Program-made: the position numbers and the translations under genes
The notes under the pieces: generated by a model
What the model was told of the DNA's origin: nothing
What the model saw: the letters and a program-made list of their open reading frames with translations, nothing else
The model's database searches: none
Shown: in pieces, positions 41,996 through 49,675 of the stretch
How the letters are laid out: each line of letters starts with the position of its first letter
Position numbering within the stretch: the stretch's first letter is position 1
Assembly (NCBI GenBank): GCA_963769945.1
Contig: CAVYOA010000007.1
Location: 3,527-67,526, forward strand
Source of the DNA: WHSW01 sp963769945
GTDB taxonomy: Bacteria; Actinomycetota; Thermoleophilia; Solirubrobacterales; 70-9
Direction: 5' to 3'
DNA: 64,000 nt

Positions 41996-44710
41996 GTGGC
42001 GTCCGAGAGCGTGGACGTCCCTAACCTCTCGCGGATGAGGAACGTGCTCGCACGGATCGCGGGCTGGTGCGTGGAGCGGCCCGTGCCGGTGCTGGCCGCG
42101 ACCGGGCTGGTCGCGCTCGTCGCCGCGATCTCGGCGATTGGGCTCGAGGCCGATGCCGGTACCGACCAGCTCGTCGATAACGACTCCGAGGCCTACGTTG
42201 CCACCGAGGACTTCAAGCGGGAGTTCGGCGACGATGCGGTGGTCGTCCTCGTCAAGGGCAGCCTCGAGCAGCTGGTACTGACGTCGGATCTTGGCACCCT
42301 GCTCTCATTGGAAGGCTGCCTTTCGGGCAACGCCCCAGGGGGAGAGGTCTTCACCGACGAGCCCGCGCCCGAGGCCTGTGCGCAGCTGGCCGAGACCAAG
42401 CCGGCGCGCGTGGTTTACGGCCCCGCGACCTTCCTCAACCAGTTTGCGATCCAGGCGGGCAAGTTGCTCGAAGCGCAGACCGCAGCAACACGGCGCCAAG
42501 CCCGAGCCGCGGCACTGGCCGCGATCGAGCAGGCGCGCCAGGCCGGCCTGCCGCTGGCCGACCAGCGCGCGGCCGCGGCGGCCGCCGCCCAGGAGGTGCA
42601 GACGGCGTTCGAGCAGCAGTTGCTGACGCTGGGTGTCCGCTACGGCCTCACCGGAGTCCCCTCGCTGGACGACCCGACCTACGTCAGCTCGGTGGTCTTC
42701 GACAGTCGCTCCGACGGTGAGCCCAAAGCCCGCTTTTCCTATCTCTTCCCGAGCTCCGAATCGGCGCTGATCTCGGTCCGGCTGCGTCCCGATCTCAGCG
42801 ACAGCGAGCGCCGCGAGGCGATCGAGCTGATTCGCGAGGCGACGGCTGATCCCGCGTTTGCGATCCGCGACACCGAGTACGTCGTCAGCGGGGTCCCCGT
42901 GGTTGTCGAGGGCCTTGCCGAAAAGCTCTCAAGCGAGATCTTCGTCTTGCTCGTCGCGGCTTTGATCGTGATGTCGCTGACTCTGGCGCTGGTGTTCAGG
43001 CCACCGTTGCGGCTACTGCCGCTCGTCATTGCGCTGGCCGCGGCGGGCATCGTCTTCGGCTTGCTGGCGGCGCTCGGCGGCTCGCTGACGATGGCGTCGC
43101 TAGCCGTCTTACCGGTCCTGATCGGCCTTGCAGTCGACTACGCGATCCAGTTTCAGGCTCGCTTCAACGAGGCACTCGATGGTGGCAGCTCGCCGGCCCG
43201 TGCCGCAGTCGACGCCGCGGCCAACGGTGGGCCCGTGATCGCGACGGCGTCGCTGGCGACGGGAGCCGGGTTCTTGGTCTTGTTGCTCTCACCGATCCCG
43301 ATGGTTCGCGGTTTCGGGCTTCTGCTCGTCGCCGGAATTGCGATCGCGTTCGTGCTCGCGCTGACGGCAGGGTTGGCGGCGCTTTCGCTGAGCCGGCCAG
43401 GAGGAGATCTCGCCGCCGCCTCCAAGCCACGAGACGGTGCCCGAGCCGCTCTATCGCAACGGTTCGAGCCAGTCTCGCGGGCGCGCGCCGATGCCACCGT
43501 CCGCCTGCGCGATCTCGGTCGGCGGGCGGTCGCGGTGTCGGTCGCGGCGCCGGGCCGCGTGCTTTCGGTGGGGCTTGTGATCGCCTTGCTCGGCTGGGGG
43601 GTCGGCACACAGACGGAGATCGTCTCCGACATCCGCGAGCTGGTTCCACGCGAGCTTCCCGAGCTTCAGGATGTCGACGAGCTTCAGGCTGCCACGGGCG
43701 TTTCGGGTGAGGTCGACGTCACCGTCGCCACCGACGACATCACCGACCCCGCGGTGATCGCTTGGATGAGCGACTACAAGGCGCGGGTGCTGGAGCGCGC
43801 GGGCTTCGGCGCGGATTCGAGGTGCCTCGACGCCGAGACCCAGCTGTGTCCATCGATTGCGCTCACCGACCTCTTCAGCGAAAGCGACACCGCGCCGACA
43901 CAGGATCGCGTCGAGCGGGTGCTCAATCTCTTGCCCGCCTACTTCTCGGGGGCGGTGGTCGACCGAGAGCCCGAGGATGGCTCCAGCGGCGACACCGCGG
44001 TGATCGCCTTTGGAATCAAGGTGATGCCGTTCGACGAGCAGAAGGAGTTGATCGATGCGATTCGCGCTGAGATCGATCCACCCGGAACCGAGAACGACGC
44101 GCCCCCCGGGGTCACGGCGCAGGTCGTCGGTCTGCCTGTGCTGGTCGCCGATGCCGCCTCGGCGCTCGACGCCAACCGCTACCTGCTGACGCTGGCGGGG
44201 CTGCTGGCGGTGGCCGTGGCGCTGCTCGCTGTCTATCGCTCTGCGCGCCGGGCGCTAGTGCCGCTGATCCCGATCGCGCTGGCGACCGGCTGGTCGGCGC
44301 TCGGCCTGGCGATCGTCGGTGTGCCGCTGAACCCGATGTCGGCGACGCTGGGGGCATTGGTGATCGCGATTGCGACCGAGTTCAGCGTTCTGCTGGCGGC
44401 ACGCTATGAGGAGGAGCGGGCGCGCTCAGCTTCGATCGGCGAGGCGCTGCGGCGCGCATACTCGCGCACCGGGATGGCGGTGCTGGCGTCGGGGATCACG
44501 GCGATCGCCGGCTTCGCCGCGTTGATCGCCACCGACATCCGCATGCTGCGCGACTTCGGCATCGTCACGGTTTTGGACCTTGGCGTGGCCCTTGTTGGCG
44601 TCCTCTTGATCTTGCCCGCTGCGCTGATCTGGGCCGAGCGCGGCTTCGCCCCCTTCGGGGCTTTATGGGATCGCCGTCGGGCCGCGCGCACCGCCGCCGA
44701 CACCGGATGA
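41996..44710 (+). CDS. RND/MMPL-family lipid exporter (HpnN-like)
   Basis: A 904-residue protein (GTG 41996; ATG 42035 is an alternative closer to the first membrane helix). It has the two-fold RND plan: helix 1 (VPVLAATGLVALVAAISAIGL), a large outer domain with an Ala/Gln-rich helical insertion (TAATRRQARAAALAAIEQARQAG), helices 2-6 with VLPVLIGLAVDYAIQFQARFNEA, then a second half with VIAIATEFSVLLAARYEEERARS. The GLAVDYAIQF and ATEFSVLLAARY segments correspond to MMPL/HpnN proton-relay helices. HpnN moves hopanoids. This protein is 129 bases downstream of the lipid ABC genes. Its cargo is probably a membrane lipid. Confidence 0.88.
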   Translation: MASESVDVPNLSRMRNVLARIAGWCVERPVPVLAATGLVALVAAISAIGLEADAGTDQLVDNDSEAYVATEDFKREFGDDAVVVLVKGSLEQLVLTSDLGTLLSLEGCLSGNAPGGEVFTDEPAPEACAQLAETKPARVVYGPATFLNQFAIQAGKLLEAQTAATRRQARAAALAAIEQARQAGLPLADQRAAAAAAAQEVQTAFEQQLLTLGVRYGLTGVPSLDDPTYVSSVVFDSRSDGEPKARFSYLFPSSESALISVRLRPDLSDSERREAIELIREATADPAFAIRDTEYVVSGVPVVVEGLAEKLSSEIFVLLVAALIVMSLTLALVFRPPLRLLPLVIALAAAGIVFGLLAALGGSLTMASLAVLPVLIGLAVDYAIQFQARFNEALDGGSSPARAAVDAAANGGPVIATASLATGAGFLVLLLSPIPMVRGFGLLLVAGIAIAFVLALTAGLAALSLSRPGGDLAAASKPRDGARAALSQRFEPVSRARADATVRLRDLGRRAVAVSVAAPGRVLSVGLVIALLGWGVGTQTEIVSDIRELVPRELPELQDVDELQAATGVSGEVDVTVATDDITDPAVIAWMSDYKARVLERAGFGADSRCLDAETQLCPSIALTDLFSESDTAPTQDRVERVLNLLPAYFSGAVVDREPEDGSSGDTAVIAFGIKVMPFDEQKELIDAIRAEIDPPGTENDAPPGVTAQVVGLPVLVADAASALDANRYLLTLAGLLAVAVALLAVYRSARRALVPLIPIALATGWSALGLAIVGVPLNPMSATLGALVIAIATEFSVLLAARYEEERARSASIGEALRRAYSRTGMAVLASGITAIAGFAALIATDIRMLRDFGIVTVLDLGVALVGVLLILPAALIWAERGFAPFGALWDRRRAARTAADTG

Positions 44711-45432
44711 CCGAGGAGCCTCAGAGCGCAGATGCCAAACCCGAGCCCAAGCCGGGAAGCCGTTACTCGCTCTACGTTGGCCTCGCCTTTCTCGTTCTCA
44801 TCGTGATCGCCACGGCGAACGCCCTGCAGACCCGCGACGACGGCATCCTCGGCACCAGCGAGGCCGACCGTGGCCTGCCGCTGCCTGAATTCGCGGTCCT
44901 CGAGCTGCTCGCGGCGAGCGAGGGCGCCGGCAACGTCGATGCCAACGTCTTTCAAGACAACTGCGACACCGGCGCCAACCCGTGTCCGGAGTCCGACCAG
45001 CGCACCCCTGCCTGTGAGGTCGAGGCCACCAACATCATCCGCGTCTGTGACTTCTTTGAGCGCCCGCTGGTGCTCTCGTTCTGGTTCACCGGAGGTGCCG
45101 ACTGCCTGCCGACGCAGGATCTTGTCGATAGCGTCGCCCAGCGCTTCGAGGGCGAGGTCAACTTCCTCTCGGTCAATGTCCGCGATGAGCTCGCCAAGGC
45201 TCAGGACATCGTCCGGGAGCGCGGCTGGACAATCCCGGTGGGCTGGGACGCCGATGGCGCAGTCTCCAATCTCTACCGAGTCGGCGTCTGCCCGACGGTC
45301 GCGTTTGCCTATCCAGGCGGCGTCTTCAGCGAGGCCAAGCTCGGCAGCGACGAGCTCACCGAGCCGGCCTTGATCGCGGGGATCGAGAGCCTGGTGCGCG
45401 AGTCAGCCGCCCGCGCCGAGGTCTCCCGTTGA
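44707..45432 (+). CDS. Membrane-anchored thioredoxin-like protein with a single active-site Cys
   Basis: A 241-residue protein whose ATG overlaps the RND stop. One N-terminal membrane helix (YSLYVGLAFLVLIVIATANAL) is followed by an extracytoplasmic TlpA/ResA-like domain: FERPLVLSFWFTGGADCLPTQDLVDSVAQRFEGEVNFLSVNV, and GVCPTVAFAYPGG with the cis-Pro region. The canonical WCxxC is reduced to a lone Cys133 (GADCLPT), so disulfide exchange must differ. Other Cys (about residues 87, 95, 105, 115) lie in a Cys-rich loop before it. It may monitor or reduce thiols of the RND protein or a lipoprotein. This role is inferred from operon structure only. Confidence 0.8.
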   Translation: MTEEPQSADAKPEPKPGSRYSLYVGLAFLVLIVIATANALQTRDDGILGTSEADRGLPLPEFAVLELLAASEGAGNVDANVFQDNCDTGANPCPESDQRTPACEVEATNIIRVCDFFERPLVLSFWFTGGADCLPTQDLVDSVAQRFEGEVNFLSVNVRDELAKAQDIVRERGWTIPVGWDADGAVSNLYRVGVCPTVAFAYPGGVFSEAKLGSDELTEPALIAGIESLVRESAARAEVSR

Positions 45433-46100
45433 GCGACACGCGCGCGGACGAGCTCTCGGGCGGCGATGCGCCGCCCGAGTCTGGCTGGATCGCCGCCGAG
45501 GTCCGCGAGGAGTTCCCGGCGCTGGCGCTGCACTACACGGTCGTCGAGCGCGGCTCGGGTCGTTCGACGCGTGAGCTCAAGGAACGGCTGCGGTTGCTCT
45601 CCAATCGCTTCTCGGGCGGCCAGGTTGTGAACATGCGCCACCAGCCGATTCCCTGGGCCTATCGCGTCTTCTTTCGCCACATCGGGCTCGATCCCGATGA
45701 ACAGCGCACTCCGGTGGAGGAACTGGCGCTGGAGCGGATGAAGCACGGCGGCTTTCCCAGCCGCAGCCTGCTCGACGATGCGCTGACGATCGCGATCGTC
45801 GAATCCGGGGTCGCGCTGCGGGCCTTCGACGCTGACCAGGTCACGGGCCGGCCTGGGATCCGCACCAGCGACCCCGGCGAGGAGCTCGAGGGACGCCCGG
45901 GCGAGCTCCCGGTGGGAACGCTCGTCGTCGTCGACGAGCAGCGGCCGCTGTCGCTGTTGTTCGGCGCCATTGCGGCGGGCCGAGGCGTGAGCCCGAAGAC
46001 GAAACGGACGCTACTCGTTGCGATCAAGGTCGCTGGAGTTCCCGATATTGCCGTCGAAGAGGCCCTATGGCTCGCCAGCGGTGTCCTGCGCGGTCGCTGA
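45429..46100 (+). CDS. B3/B4-domain protein (PheRS beta-like)
   Basis: A 223-residue protein from TTG 45429, overlapping the previous stop. FPALALHYTVVERGSGRSTRELKERLRLLSNRF, IPWAYRVFFRHIGLDPDEQRTPVEELALERM, LLDDALTIAIVESGVALRAFDADQVTG and LPVGTLVVVDEQRPLSLLFG give the B3/B4 tRNA-editing-like domain found free-standing in bacteria. Free B3/B4 proteins are thought to edit mischarged tRNA or modify free amino acids, but few have been tested. Its place behind an RND exporter and a thioredoxin-like gene is unexpected. Confidence 0.85.
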   Translation: MSDTRADELSGGDAPPESGWIAAEVREEFPALALHYTVVERGSGRSTRELKERLRLLSNRFSGGQVVNMRHQPIPWAYRVFFRHIGLDPDEQRTPVEELALERMKHGGFPSRSLLDDALTIAIVESGVALRAFDADQVTGRPGIRTSDPGEELEGRPGELPVGTLVVVDEQRPLSLLFGAIAAGRGVSPKTKRTLLVAIKVAGVPDIAVEEALWLASGVLRGR

Positions 46101-46174
46101 TGGTTACGGCTGGACCTCCGCAGGCCCGGTCTCTAGACTAATCGCCGTACCCGAAGGCCCAGGAGTTGTTATCA

Positions 46175-46702
46175 GTGCCGCAGGTTCTCGAGCACAACGA
46201 AGCGATCGCCCCGCAGCTGCCGGGCCGGGTCGCTCCCGAAACGAGCGAGAAGCCCGCCCGTGAAGATCTGCGCCGCCAGATCGCCCGGCTGGAGCGCGAG
46301 CTGGGACAGATGTTCGCCTCGACATTTCCCCGCCAAGGCTTCGACTGGAGCATCGGCGCTGCCGGCGGTCCGCGCCTGCTGCCAATCGGCGAGCTCGAGC
46401 GCGTTCGTGATTCGCTCGCGCTCAGGCTCCGCGATGTGCGCTCCGAGCTTGCGCAGCGAGCCGACGTGGAAGAGGCCAACCGCGGTCTGCTGGAGCGGAT
46501 GATCGCAGCGCCCGATACCCATCGCTGGGTCATCGTCTCGAATGAGGACATCGGTGAGCAGGGATGTCGTCACTGGCACTCGCGGCCGCGCTTCGGCATC
46601 CTCGGGATGATGCTCGGCTGGTGGCGCATCCGCCTCTCGTCGGGTTGTCCCTTAGCCGGGGGGCTTCGGCCTCCGGCTCTGAGAGCCACCTTCGGCGTCT
46701 AG
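46175..46702 (+). CDS. Conserved hypothetical protein with coiled coil
   Basis: A product of 175 residues from GTG 46175, with AGGAG 9 bases upstream. A helical part (REDLRRQIARLERELGQMF) is followed by FPRQGFDWSIGAAGGPRLLPIGELERVRDSLALRLRDVRSELAQRADVEEANRGLLERMI. A small C-terminal block has Cys-His residues (EQGCRHWHSRPRFGILGMMLGWWRIRLSSGCPLA). I recall similar C-terminal blocks in actinobacterial hypothetical proteins but know no function. The CRHWH...C arrangement could bind a metal. No neighbour is tightly coupled. Confidence 0.65.
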   Translation: MPQVLEHNEAIAPQLPGRVAPETSEKPAREDLRRQIARLERELGQMFASTFPRQGFDWSIGAAGGPRLLPIGELERVRDSLALRLRDVRSELAQRADVEEANRGLLERMIAAPDTHRWVIVSNEDIGEQGCRHWHSRPRFGILGMMLGWWRIRLSSGCPLAGGLRPPALRATFGV

Positions 46703-46721
46703 ATCAACTAGATCCGGCCTG

Positions 46722-47220
46722 ATGGCCAAGAAGCGACGCAAGCCTCGCCCACGCCGGCCACCGCAGACGGTGCGCGCCTCCGACGAGGTCGAACCGAGCC
46801 CGGCGCCAGTGGCCAAGCCGAAGCCACGCAGGCAGATCGACGATCAACGCCCGCGCGCGCCCTGGGGCTCGTTCCCGCTGGTCGAGATCGTCGTCGCGGT
46901 CGCGCTGGTCATGCTCGCGCTCGGTCTCTTCGTCGAGGGACCGCAGGGATCGACGCTGCTTGTGACCGGCATCGCTCTCGGCGCTCTGGCGGGACTGGAG
47001 CTCTCGATTCGAGAGCATTTCGGCGGTTATCGCTCCCACACCGCCTTGCTTGCCGGGGCCGCCGGCGTCGCCACCCTGGCGATTCTCTCACTCGCCGCGC
47101 CGGAGGCAATCTCGGTGCGCCGTTCGCGCCGGCATCGCCGTCGCTGTCGGCGGTCTCGTGGCGATCGCTTTGGTGCGCGTCTTTCAGGCTCGCTCCGGTC
47201 GCTCGATCAAGCTCAGATAG
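46722..47220 (+). CDS. Small membrane protein, unknown (one frameshift)
   Basis: From ATG 46722 a strongly basic N-terminus (KKRRKPRPRRPPQ) precedes three membrane helices: FPLVEIVVAVALVMLALGLFV, STLLVTGIALGALAGLELSI and TALLAGAAGVATLAILSLAA. Near 47116 the hydrophobic pattern continues in the +2 frame (AVRAGIAVAVGGLVAIALVRVFQARSGRSIKLR) to TAG 47218-47220, giving a fourth helix, so one indel is likely. About 165 residues. No family recognised. Confidence 0.55.
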
Positions 47221-47247
47221 GGCAGGGCACCGCTACGCTGAGCGAGC

Positions 47248-47661
47248 ATGGAGGGTGAAGCCAGCTTGAGCGAGGGCCGGACCCGCGAGCTCGTCGCCCG
47301 GCCGCTGAGCATGATCATGATCCTGAGCATGGCGGTCGGCTGTCTCCTGCTGTGGATCGGATTGCCGCTGGCCTGGCTTTGGATCGGTTCGCAGGTTCAG
47401 AACGTCTCCTCGCTGGCGACGGCGATGGCAGTGATCGTCTGCGGCCTGCTGGTCTGCGTCATCCTCACCATCGTCGTCCTCGCCCGCATCAATCAAGCCC
47501 ATGCCGAATTGCAGCAGCGGCGCGGCAGAGATCCGATCGCTGGCTCGTCGACGCTCGAGGTCATGCTTGTCTCCAGCGCCGGCCTCGCGGTTGTGGTGTT
47601 CGCGATCTGGTTTTTGGGCTTCGCGGGTTCGAGCCCGGTGCCCGTCAACATCGGCTTTTGA
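47248..47661 (+). CDS. Three-helix membrane protein, unknown
   Basis: A complete 137-residue protein with helices PLSMIMILSMAVGCLLLWIGLPLAWLWIG, ATAMAVIVCGLLVCVILTIVVLARI and STLEVMLVSSAGLAVVVFAIWFLGF. A short charged loop (NQAHAELQQRRGRDP) lies between helices 2 and 3. It has no ribosome site of note and lies 27 bases after the preceding small membrane protein. Family not recognised, though similar small proteins are common in Thermoleophilia. Confidence 0.65.
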   Translation: MEGEASLSEGRTRELVARPLSMIMILSMAVGCLLLWIGLPLAWLWIGSQVQNVSSLATAMAVIVCGLLVCVILTIVVLARINQAHAELQQRRGRDPIAGSSTLEVMLVSSAGLAVVVFAIWFLGFAGSSPVPVNIGF

Positions 47662-47662
47662 T

Positions 47663-47686
47663 GTCGGCGGCGGGGCGAGCGCCGAC
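47663..47686. terminator. 7-bp hairpin between convergent genes
   Basis: GTCGGCG (47663-47669) and CGCCGAC (47680-47686) pair across a 10-base loop, starting one base after the stop of the upstream gene. A second small hairpin, GGCTG/CAGCC (47713-47728), lies nearer the convergent gene. Neither has a U-run, so they are bidirectional terminator candidates only. Confidence 0.35.
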
Positions 47687-47738
47687 TGGCGCCCACCCCT
47701 CTCGACCGCGTCGGCTGTGTTTTCAGCCCCGGTGAGAC

Positions 47739-48083
47739 CTAGGCCTCACACGTTGCGAGCCCTTTCGACTCGAGCTCGCCGGCAAGCAGTCCGCGCTGGC
47801 GCTCCGTGAGCCTTCCGAGCTCGCGGTTCTCGTTCAGCGCGACCGAGAAGAGGAACTTGCGGGCACGCGTGCGCCCCCAGCGACGCTGGCTGCGCAAGAG
47901 CTCTCCTACGGTCATCGACTTTGCTTCCCAGGGGCACTCCCGGACGATCTCCGCCGCTTCGACCTCGCCTGCGGCTACCGCGCGCTTCAGCGACGCTCGG
48001 GCCAAACGGACGCGGTTGGCGTGGGCGAGCGCTTGCATATGCTGCGGTTGAGGCGCAGGGGCCAGGGTCGAGGCAGCTTCCAT
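47739..48083 (-). CDS. Actinobacterial IHF-type (H2TH) nucleic-acid-binding protein
   Basis: A 114-residue protein: ANRVRLARASLKRAVAAGEVEAAEIVRECPWEAKSMTVGELLRSQRRWGRTRARKFLFSVALNENRELGRLTERQRGLLAGEL. The plan matches mycobacterial/Streptomyces integration host factor: an N-terminal basic helix, then a helix-two-turns-helix unit built on SQRRWGRTRARKFL. These proteins bind DNA without sequence preference and shape the nucleoid. WGRTRARK replaces the GVGKVRAKQ of mIHF. It has a strong ribosome site (GAGGAGG, about 8 bases upstream), a long leader and a good promoter, consistent with high expression. Confidence 0.8.
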   Translation of the reverse strand: MEAASTLAPAPQPQHMQALAHANRVRLARASLKRAVAAGEVEAAEIVRECPWEAKSMTVGELLRSQRRWGRTRARKFLFSVALNENRELGRLTERQRGLLAGELESKGLATCEA

Positions 48084-48238
48084 TCTTCTACTCCTCCTCT
48101 GAGCAGTTGACGATTAGCGGGATATCGGGCACCGCGACGCATCAGCGGATTGACTACCGCTCGGGGTGGGAAGGGACGAGAGCACGCTCTCCGTTTGTCC
48201 CGACCGCTCCCTGCCCCAGGGTGCGTCGGCGCTTGAGC

Positions 48239-48268
48239 AACCTAGAGTCAACGACTCCGCGGCGTCAA
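48239..48268 (-). promoter_or_regulatory. Housekeeping promoter of the H2TH-protein gene
   Basis: On the minus strand TTGACG (48268-48263), 18 bases, TAGGTT (48244-48239). This gives a leader of about 150 bases before ATG 48083. A second TTGACT lies between the boxes. Confidence 0.45.
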
Positions 48269-48360
48269 CTGACAACCCGCCTAATCCGCCCCCCGCCGTT
48301 CGCTACGAGCATCTTTTTCCTCGCGGAGGGGAGCTTGTTCAGAACTGGACAAGAGTTTTC

Positions 48361-48376
48361 TCCCCCTTGAGGGGGA
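48361..48376 (-). terminator. 6-bp hairpin downstream of the alpha-oxoamine synthase gene
   Basis: TCCCCC/GGGGGA with a 4-base loop, 15 bases beyond the stop of the minus-strand gene. There is no U-run on the minus strand, so the terminator role is tentative. Confidence 0.35.
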
Positions 48377-48391
48377 TAGGACAACGGCGAT

Positions 48392-49651
48392 TTACGCCGA
48401 CTTGGGCAGGTCCGGGAATTCCGAGATCACGCGGCCGATGATCTCCAGCGCGCGATCGAGATGCGCGCGCTCGTGGGTCGCCATCAGCGAGGTGCGAAGC
48501 AGGGCGCCGCCTGGGGGGACGGCGGGGTGGATGGCGACGTTGGTGTAGACGCCGGCGTCGAACAGCGCTTTCCACAGCAACGCTGCCTGGTAGTCCTCGC
48601 CGACCACCACCGGCACCACCGGGGTCGTCGCCTCGCTGCCGTCGGGCAGCGTCCCGGGCTCGATCACCATCAGCCCTAGCTCGCGGAAGCCCTGGCGCAG
48701 GTAACGGGCGTTGTCGAGCAGGCGGGCCATGAGCTGATCGCCCTCGCTGCGGATCACGCGCAGCGCCCCGAGCGCGGCTCCGACCGCGGCGGGAACGGCC
48801 GAGGCGGTGAAGATGAACGGCCGCGAGGCGATCCGCAGATACTCGATCACGTCGGCGGGCCCGGCGATGAACCCGCCGCAGGACGCGAGGCTCTTGGAGA
48901 ACGTGCCCATGCGCAGATCGACGCGATCCTCGAGCTCGAATAGCTCGCATGTGCCGGCGCCACGAGCACCGAGCACGCCGACCGCATGTGCCTCGTCAAC
49001 CATCAGGCGGGCCCCGTAACGCTCGCACAGGTCGACGATCTCCGGCAGGTTGCAAAGGTCGCCCTCCATCGAGAAGACGCCGTCGACGACGACCATGACG
49101 CCACCGCCATCGCCTGCGGCGCGATCGAGCATGCGCTCCAGCTTCGGCATCTGATTGTGGCGGTACGGGCGCAGCTTGGCGCCCGAGAGCTTGCAGCCAT
49201 CGAGGATCGAGGCGTGGTCGGCGGAATCGCAGATCACCGTGTCACCGGGGCCGAGGATCGTGCCGATCGTGCCGGCGTTTGCCTGATGGCCGGTGGTGAA
49301 GACAATCGCCTCCTCGGTCTCCATCCACTCGGCGAGCTCGCGCTCGAGGTCGAGGTGAAGCGGGGTTGTGCCGTTGAGCAGCCGCGAGCCGGTGAGCCCG
49401 GTGCCGTATGTCTCCAGCGCCTCGCGGGCAGCATCCTTGACGCGAGGGTCGTCGGTGAGGCCGAGATAGTTGTTGGAGCCGAGCATGATCGTCTCCCGCC
49501 CCTCCATCTCGACCACCGGCCCGGCCTGTGAGGTCATGACCCGGAAGTAGGGGAGCATGTCGCCCTGCTTGGCCACCTCGAGCAGCTCCTTGCGATCGTG
49601 GTTACGGGCCTTCTCGAAGACGTCGGCTGGGGCTCGAGTCGTTTCGCTCAT
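48392..49651 (-). CDS. PLP-dependent alpha-oxoamine synthase (KBL/BioF/serine palmitoyltransferase-like)
   Basis: A 419-residue enzyme from ATG 49651 (MSETTRAPADVFEKAR); the long open frame upstream is antisense to the neighbouring gene. GSNNYLGLTDDPRVKDAA, YGTGLTGSRLLNGTTPLHLDLE, DSADHASILDGCKLSGA, VVVDGVFSMEGDLCNL, VDEAHAVGVLG and the PLP lysine in GTFSKSLASCGGF are clear. Fold-type I alpha-oxoamine synthases condense an amino acid with an acyl-CoA or acyl-ACP. The extra N-terminal 40 residues and the divergent YghO-like acyltransferase 24 bases away favour a serine-palmitoyltransferase-like lipid role over 2-amino-3-ketobutyrate ligase. This is inference. Confidence 0.85.
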   Translation of the reverse strand: MSETTRAPADVFEKARNHDRKELLEVAKQGDMLPYFRVMTSQAGPVVEMEGRETIMLGSNNYLGLTDDPRVKDAAREALETYGTGLTGSRLLNGTTPLHLDLERELAEWMETEEAIVFTTGHQANAGTIGTILGPGDTVICDSADHASILDGCKLSGAKLRPYRHNQMPKLERMLDRAAGDGGGVMVVVDGVFSMEGDLCNLPEIVDLCERYGARLMVDEAHAVGVLGARGAGTCELFELEDRVDLRMGTFSKSLASCGGFIAGPADVIEYLRIASRPFIFTASAVPAAVGAALGALRVIRSEGDQLMARLLDNARYLRQGFRELGLMVIEPGTLPDGSEATTPVVPVVVGEDYQAALLWKALFDAGVYTNVAIHPAVPPGGALLRTSLMATHERAHLDRALEIIGRVISEFPDLPKSA

Positions 49652-49675
49652 GGGTAGGAGTGTAGGTTCCGCCCC

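Larger units (their letters stand above)
48084..48391. other. 308-base intergenic region
   Basis: This region is the leader and promoter of the H2TH-protein gene on the minus strand, plus a short hairpin next to the end of the alpha-oxoamine synthase gene. Apart from the promoter at 48239-48268 and the hairpin at 48361-48376 I see no gene or RNA in it. Confidence 0.5.
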
